Shown: positions 41,574 to 46,360 of the stretch, one piece after another
Layout of the letters: each line of letters starts with the position of its first letter
Numbering within the stretch: the first letter of the stretch is position 1
Source of the DNA: Micractinium sp. NFX-FRZ
Taxonomy: Eukaryota > Chlorophyta > Trebouxiophyceae > Chlorellales > Chlorellaceae
Direction of reading: 5' to 3'
Assembly: GCA_029339195.1 (NCBI GenBank)
Contig: JAPTJF010000478.1
Location: forward strand, 1-46,360
DNA: 46,360 nucleotides
Program-made: the position numbers and the translations under genes
Notes under the pieces: generated by a model
The model's input: the letters and a program-made list of their open reading frames with translations, nothing else
Database searches by the model: none
Told to the model about the DNA's origin: nothing

Positions 41574-44437
41574 CCCCGCACCTGTGGTGGCCAGCCGCAG
41601 CACAGGCGCCTCAGGCTTCTCTGTGTAGGCCAGGAAGTAGGCCATGGCCTGGCAGGGAGGGGGAAGAGAAAAGGGGGGCACGACACAGGTGGGACAGGGC
41701 AAGGCTGCCATGGAGCGGAGGAGGGTAAAGGCAGAGGAGGGGCTAAGAGGGCCGCCGGAAGAAGTGCGCGCATGCAGGGCACAGTTGCGGCCACCGAGCG
41801 TGCCGTCCGGTGGCACCCACAGCTGCTGCTCAGCAAGACACGTCCGCATGCCATCAGCGCCAGCCCACTCACCGCCACGCCGCTGTCATGCGCTTTGAAC
41901 GAGTGCCGGGCCGACATCTCACGGTCTGCGCCCTTCACCGGAGTGCGCGACGGGTCCCACACTGCCACACGGGAACAATCGGGCAGCGCACTTAGCAGTG
42001 CTGTCAGCAACAAGTGTGGCAAACTCCAGCGCTTGCAGCACTCACTGCACTGCTCTGTGCACTTCTTTCCGTACGCTCACTCCCAGCCAGTTCTGCCGCA
42101 CAGCACCCTGCCCGTCCACAAGCCACCTGCCATGCCTCTGGCCTGCCGCTGCCGCAGCCGCACCTGCCAGCGTGCCATCGGCTGATGACGTGAGCAGCAT
42201 GTCTGGGCCGCCTGGCTTCTCGCTCGCCAGCGGCAGCACCGCTGTCACCGCCTTGCCATGTGCACCGCTGCATCAATCATTCGCGCAAAGGAAGAGGAGG
42301 GAGACGCGCAGTTCGGCAGGCGGGCAGGCAGGCAGATCTCAGAGGCCTTGTGTTCTGTGCAGCGCAGCAGGGGTGCGGTGAAAGCATCTGTGCAGAACAT
42401 GCAGCGCAGCACGCACAGCAGAGCAAACACCGTACCCAGCCCACAGCACCACCAAAGCACACACCGTACGCAGCTTAATGCACGCAGCACAGCACACACC
42501 GCACCTCAGCCCACAGCACGCAGCACAGCACACACCACACCTCAGCTTGGCGTAAACCGTCATTGTGTCTGGGTTGAGGAGGAAGATGGTGCCAGCCGCC
42601 GTGCCCACCACCATCACTGGGAGCAGCTCCGGCTGCGAGCGAGGCGGGTTGCGGCACAAGCTGGGCAGGCCGGCAGGAGCAGCAGGCAAGCAGGCAGACA
42701 GGTGTGCATACATGTGCCGCGCCAGGGCTGGCAGGCACGTGCTGAGCTGGCAACACGGCAGAAAACACTACGACAACGTCAGTTGCACCCCAGCTGCCCC
42801 GCTGAGCCGCACTGTGGCGTGCCGTGCACACCTTGGCGTGCGCAGCGGAGGCTGAGGCGCCGTAGCCCATCAGCCCCGGCAGGTTGAGCAGCAGAAAGGC
42901 CAGGGCGGTGGGGGCGCGCGACTCGAAGCAGGCGGAGCGGGGGATGTCCCGTGCATCCGCCGAGGACAGGTCGTGCATCACAACCTGCCCAGGGATTGGG
43001 AAGGGGGCAGCCATATGTGTGCAGTCGCACTGATGTCATCATCATAGAGCGGCACCAGTTCCAGATGAACAGAGGCAGGTGCCTGGTATCATCACTTGTG
43101 ACAACTTGCCCGAGGTGACGAAGAGGCAGGTGCAACACAGCGGCACCAGTTGCAGATCAGCAGTGGCAGGTGTCTGGTGCATCAGCGCCTGCCCAAGGTG
43201 AGAGAACATGCGGGAGGCAGGCACTCTCACACCTGCGACTGCACGTTTCGACCGCCGGCAGCGGTGGGCACACGCAGGCAGCAGCAGCAAATGCGGGAGA
43301 CTGCGGCAGAAGCATGCTGCAGTGCTGCAGGCAGAAGGGTGGTTGGCTGAGGGCCCTCCCCAGATTCCGAGGAAATCATGTTGCTCTGTGGCCACCTACC
43401 CACCTTGTTCTCGCACGCTATCACAAGCCACCGCTTGCCCTGCAGGCCCTTGTACCGCCCTGCAGCAGGGTAGGAGGGGCGCAACGGGCAGGTGGCCAGG
43501 TAATGTATTGGATCAGGAACAGGCGGCGGCAGACAGGTCATCAACCCATTGTCCAGACAACCCTGAACACACACAGCATGCGCGCCAGGCCGCCAACACC
43601 CGCGCACTCGTAGGCACACCACAAACAATGGCAACGTGGCACCCGCCTCGGCTGGCGGCACTGTCGCCAATGCTGTCACTGCCGCCGCCCCTGTGGCGTA
43701 GCACCCACGTGCGCCCAGTCCTCACCACCATTGCACTGCATCCTAGCCATGCTATGCTTCCACTGCACCACCGCCCCGAACCCCTGTGCTCAGCACCCAC
43801 CAACCCGCCCAGCACCCACTAACCCAGGTAGGGTATGGTGCTGTCGTCAAACGCGCCATACTGCAGCCAGTGCTGGCGCGCAATCTGCCAGAAGCAGGTG
43901 TCCATGTCAAAAAACTTGATGTCCTTGACAAGCCCAGAGGCGGTGCCCTTTGCTGACAGGCTGGCCTCCTGAGCAGCAGCGGCAGCCGCCGACAGCCCTG
44001 CCGCCGCGGCGCCACGGTCGGCGCGTTGCCGCAGCGCCGCCTCCTGCAGTGCCGCTTCGTCGGCGCCTCCCAGCTGGGTGTCGTAAAGCAGCTGCAGCGG
44101 AGTGGCCACAAAAAAGGCGAGGAGGAGAGGGCAGGCAGATGAGCACGGCGGCCCGTCCGGCCAGGAGAGCGCGGCCAGCGCCGGCGCTACCGGCAGTCGG
44201 TTGGCGGCAGCGGCAGGCCACCCCCAGACTGCCCCCGCAGGCCCGGCTTGCCTCGTCGGACTCGTAGTTCCACACGCTGACATTGCTGTTGCGGTCGACG
44301 TAGGCCAGCCAGGGCTGCACAGGGTGGAAGTCTACGCGATCGACTTTCTCCTTGCTGGGACGCACAGCCTGCACGTGCAGCAGCTCCTGAGTACTGTCGA
44401 AAGCCAGCCGCTTGGGCGGCGGCGGCGACGCCTCCAT
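32436..44437 (-). CDS. TWD40-2: WD40 / alpha-solenoid protein, TWD40-2 (TTRAY2)-like TPLATE/TSET subunit
   Basis: 29 exons, high to low: 44437-44252, 44091-43824, 43459-43404, 42984-42832, 42632-42541, 42267-42164, 41961-41873, 41648-41582, 41340-41188, 40731-40599, 40360-40267, 40085-39889, 39572-39406, 39163-39107, 38859-38690, 38399-38294, 37935-37860, 37458-37343, 36971-36877, 36628-36523, 36207-36070, 35740-35614, 35172-35097, 34813-34753, 34069-33572, 33440-33417, 33382-33278, 32930-32858, 32643-32436 (TGA). All phases close: 1,264 residues (Arabidopsis TWD40-2 is of similar length). Blocks matching that family by recall: HPVQPWLAYVDRNSNVSVWN, GADEAAL, ACHS-like AVCHSIGWAP, TSSADGTLAVWD, SAVWPQIRAYAVY, an Ala/Lys stretch after VPNIPT, FVSWKGFAPVGP, HPGLRLRCLAARGEITTA. 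Two N-terminal beta-propellers and a C-terminal helical solenoid are expected. TSET acts at the plasma membrane in clathrin-mediated endocytosis. An Ala/acidic-rich insertion sits in exon 25 (~990-1095). Intron 1 is GC-AG (GAG|GCAAGC). Confidence 0.9.
34069..34460. repeat. 107-base tandem repeat carrying the exon 25 acceptor
   Basis: The motif GGCCTGCAGGGATGGGCATT, which spans the true exon 25 acceptor at 34069/34070, recurs at exact 107-base steps (CCTGC at 34069, 34176, 34283, 34390) with a fifth partial copy at 34453 (CGACAGGCCTGCATGGG). The body of the unit includes TTGCCGACACGCTCATCCGC. All lie in intron 24 of the TWD40-2-like gene, so the intron has several near-identical acceptor sites. 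Confidence 0.95.
34915..34952. repeat. copy of TWD40-2-like exon 23 end in intron 23
   Basis: CCTGCAGCAGTGCCGTGTCACTGACA resembles the true exon 23 end CCTGCAGCAGCGCCTTGTCGCTGACA (35096-35121). On the - strand both read V-S-D-(K/T)-A-L-L-Q followed by a GGTGGGGG donor-like stretch. Confidence 0.75.
37621..37667. repeat. copy of TWD40-2-like exon 18 start in intron 17
   Basis: AGCAGCATGCACTCCAGCTCCCAGTTGCGGCACGCAAA matches the true exon 18 start and acceptor at 37436-37475 (AGCAGCGTGCACTCCGGCTCCCAGCTGCGGCAGGCAAA) with about five differences; the acceptor AG of the copy is changed (CAG to CAA) on the - strand. Confidence 0.85.
38588..38612. repeat. (CCTG)n microsatellite
   Basis: Six copies of CCTG/CTGC in intron 15 of the TWD40-2-like gene. 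Confidence 0.9.
38640..38715. repeat. three copies of exon 15 end plus 5' splice donor
   Basis: On the - strand, AATGAGGAGGCGGGCAGCCAG|GTGAGG is the true exon 15 end at 38690. GAATGAGG...GCAGCCAGGTGAGG follows twice more within about 60 bases, so three almost identical donors lie in a row. Confidence 0.9.
39748..39795. repeat. copy of exon 13 start in intron 12
   Basis: The stretch GGCAGCAATGGGCTCAAAGA and flanks match the true exon 13 start at 39540-39577 (GGCGGCAATGGGCTCACGAG). On the - strand the copy reads FFEPIAAVELAGRLPLI, against SREPIAALDHLGRPVLG in the real exon. It is the longest copy of coding sequence found in an intron here and ends at a CTGCAG acceptor-like site. Confidence 0.85.
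40791..40823. repeat. copy of exon 10 start in intron 9
   Basis: AACCCAGCACCACAGGCGCCTGCCTGGCAAG resembles the true exon 10 start (AGGCCCAGCACCAGCGGCGCCTCGCCTGCGCAAG, 40707-40740). On the - strand both read APxVLGLD after an acceptor-like pyrimidine/CAG stretch. Confidence 0.75.
41537..41571. repeat. (AGC)n microsatellite
   Basis: About eleven AGC triplets in intron 8 of the TWD40-2-like gene, just downstream of exon 8's donor. It is not in the modelled coding sequence. Confidence 0.9.
42400..42555. repeat. ~38-60-base tandem repeat carrying the exon 5 end and donor
   Basis: On the - strand the unit GCTGAG|GTGTGGTGTGTGCTG (true donor at 42541) repeats as GCTGAGGTGCGGTGTGTGCTG and, more diverged, two further times toward 42400 (GTACGGTGTGTGCTTTG, GTACGGTGTTTGCTCTG). 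It fills much of the 5' part of intron 5 of the TWD40-2-like gene. Confidence 0.8.
43045..43201. repeat. two copies of exon 4 start/acceptor in intron 3
   Basis: Two roughly 85-90-base units, each starting near GCGGCACCAGTT and ending GACAACTTGCCCGAGG or CAGCGCCTGCCCAAGG, resemble one another and, at their ends, the true exon 4 acceptor region GTGCATCACAACCTGCCCAGGG (42973-42994). Confidence 0.7.
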
Positions 44438-45334
44438 AGCGCCGTGAGCGATCGCCGTGAGCTGCTAGCGAGAGCTCTTATTCAGCGAGTGCACCGGGGT
44501 CCCGAAGACCACCGTCCAAAGTGATCCAGCCCTCTGCGCAAGGCGTGGAGGAGTTCCCTGCTGAGCCTGCTGGCCTGCTGCGGCGGGCCTGCTGGCCTGC
44601 TGCGGCGGGCGCCGCCAAGGCGACCGCTGGCTGACTGCCAACAGCGGTGGTGGGAAATGGGGAGGCCCGCTCTGTGAGTGCTCGACTTAACATCGATTGA
44701 TCGCAATCGTCCGAAACACCACATGGGTGAGGCCAGCGCAAGAGGGGACACAGAGGCCCATCCCGCCCAAACCAGACGAGCACAAAACCGCAGGCGTACG
44801 GCTCACCTGTTGATGGCATGGTGGCCCCTGCATCTCTTGCAACGCGTCACCCTCAGCACAAGCAAGCGCCACCACCCCTGTCCCGGACATCAAGCAGCTT
44901 CATGTGGCACTGTCCCGTGGATTACGCACGCTATTTGTGGAGAGATCTAGCATTACGGCTGCGTGACAGTGGTGTGGCTCCCCGCCTTCCCAGCATAACT
45001 TTGGCTGCCAACCTAATGGCGACTGTAAGGTGTCATGTCTTGGCCTGCGGTAAAGTGTCGAAATGGTGCAGGGTGGACAGCGGTCGGCGGCGGCAACGGT
45101 GGCGGGAGCTGCAGCTGACTTTGGTGGTAGTGCCCGTCCCGAATAGAACGAGCCTACCATCCATTGGGCGCGTGTTGACGTGGTCCATAAGCACGACTGA
45201 AGAAGTCGTGTTGAGGGGCCACAACCGGGGCCACCGGAAGAGGACCCCACGGTGGAAATTGCGGCGGTACTTGCACCTAGCAATTTTGACGAGCCGCACC
45301 GCGCCACCATCGAGGGAGGATCATCGCCTTGCAG
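44438..45334. promoter_or_regulatory. divergent intergenic region (TWD40-2-like and membrane-protein genes)
   Basis: Upstream of the TWD40-2-like start, a 21-base unit (CTGCTGGCCTGCTGCGGCGGG) is repeated in tandem at about 44568-44609. The stretch 45240-45334 can be read on the + strand as VEIAAVLAPSNFDEPHRA and might be an upstream exon or 5' UTR of the membrane-protein gene, but no splice model was settled. Nothing else was recognised. Confidence 0.4.
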
Positions 45335-46005
45335 ATTCGAAGCACAGGGTGGCAGGCCCTGGCGGCCTTCCCCAGCGCCATGCTTCCTGCGCTGGTGCAC
45401 TCCGCAACGGCGTTGTGTCTCATCATTGAGCTTCACCGGCGCCACGACGAGCAGGACAGCGACAGCCGCGAGCGGCCGTGGCGGTCTGGGGGAAGGCTGG
45501 CGGCAGGACCGACGTCGGGAGCCCACGGCGCCGCTGCGCGGGCGCAAGTGCGCTCCGGGCTGCTGCTGCTGACGCTGTTCTTGATCACTCAACTCAGGAC
45601 GGACCTGTCACGGCTGGAGGACCCCAGGGAGGCTGGCAACGTGCTGCTGGTGAGACCGTGCTGGACGCACACTTGCCGTGCTGCGCCGCACCGTGAATAC
45701 TCCCTCGGCGCATGCCCGTTCGCCCCGGGGCCTCTCACCAAACACCATCAAGTACATGGGAAGCCGCAGAGCCAGCAGAACCTTGTTGTGGTTGGTCCCG
45801 CGGCTGAGTGGAGTGCTCAAGCGCCGCCCCGCTTGGCTTGCCGCAGGTGCTGTCCGTCCTCTTCCTCCCGCTCCTCGTGGCACCCGCCCTGGCGCCCGCC
45901 TGGTGGGAGCGGCACCGGCACCTCATGTTTGCCGCCGCACGGCTGGGCTTCTTCTCGCTGCCCAATATTCGGAATCCCAGAGCTGTGTCTTACGTGCTGC
46001 AGCAG
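45335..46005 (+). CDS. membrane protein, internal exons of a gene running off the window
   Basis: Exons 45335-45649 and 45847-46005, both GT-AG bordered and in phase 0. Exon A begins after CCTTGCAG and reads IRSTGWQALAAFPSAMLPAL, has an Arg/Asp-rich loop (RRHDEQDSDSRERPW) and a hydrophobic segment (SGLLLLTLFLITQL). Exon B starts with another membrane span (VLSVLFLPLLVAPALAPAW) followed by WWERHRHLMFAAARLGFF. It looks like a multi-pass integral membrane protein; family not recognised. The start codon and 3' part are not visible; a donor at 46006 points beyond the window. Confidence 0.6.
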
Positions 46006-46360
46006 GTGAGCGTGGCGCCGCCTTGCAGCTGGGCAGCTGGAAAGCAGCGGCACATGCGGCTGATGAGCTGGCAGTTGTAGGCAGTGCCTCAGTGCGTGTG
46101 CCCGGCGCCCTTGGGGGTTGAAGTGTGCAGCTCCTTGTTGCCAATCAAGTCTTCCAGGATGGTTATGATAAGAGATGTCGGGGGTGCGCCCCACTTGCTT
46201 AACGGGGGCTGGAAGTCGTTGAGAGACATGCGCTGCCCCTGAGCTGCGCCCCTCCGGTGCTCACCGCCCGCAGGCGGAGGGATTTTACTGGTCTATAATG
46301 TGCCCTGGTTAGGACTCACATATTGAGTAATAATGTGTCCTACTGGGTCCTAATTAGCTC
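46006..46360. other. intron or downstream sequence, AT-richer at the end
   Basis: Follows the donor at 46006. No acceptor with coding sequence was recognised before the window ends; the last ~80 bases are markedly AT-richer than the rest of the window. Confidence 0.35.

Noticed and set aside
45033..45592. minus-strand open frame in the divergent region near the window end
   Set aside because: It overlaps the + strand membrane-protein exon, which has splice borders and membrane spans; the minus frame has no family features.

Overview
The window is nuclear DNA of a GC-rich, intron-dense green alga. The compact multi-exon genes, short GC-rich introns, TGTAA poly(A) signals 3' of several genes, alanine/glutamine-rich proteins and plant-type families suggest a trebouxiophyte of the Chlorella/Micractinium type. 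This is inferred from sequence character; no search was run. Most long open frames are GC-driven shadows, so genes were rebuilt exon by exon from splice sites, reading phase and protein family.

Layout. 1-1787 (+): 3' part of a small cysteine-containing protein gene. 2132-4725 (-): F-box/leucine-rich-repeat-like gene with an unresolved middle. 4726-6312: intergenic, with one weak coding-looking patch. 6313-13055 (+): ten-exon gene for a coiled-coil, golgin-like protein of about 1,465 residues. 13453-17719 (-): eleven-exon secreted alpha-galactosidase (GH27), convergent with the golgin gene. 18231-24140 (-): fourteen-exon type II membrane SGNH (GDSL-like) hydrolase. 26227-30618 (+): ten-exon protein combining two CCCH zinc fingers with a C-terminal U-box. 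32436-44437 (-): 29-exon gene for a WD40/solenoid protein of about 1,264 residues that resembles plant TWD40-2 (TTRAY2), a TPLATE/TSET endocytic adaptor subunit. 45335 to beyond 46005 (+): internal exons of a membrane-protein gene that continues past the window.

The genes are not an operon or an obvious pathway cluster. Golgin-like, TWD40-2, SGNH and GH27 products all fit the endomembrane/cell-surface system, but that may be coincidence.

Two features of gene structure stand out. First, 7 of the 69 introns in the five fully modelled genes use GC-AG ends, each with an AG|GCAAG donor and each required by reading frame. Second, many introns carry degenerate extra copies of the exon edge next to them, including the splice acceptor or donor. 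I call these exon-edge echoes; they occur in at least four genes and are the most interesting signal here.
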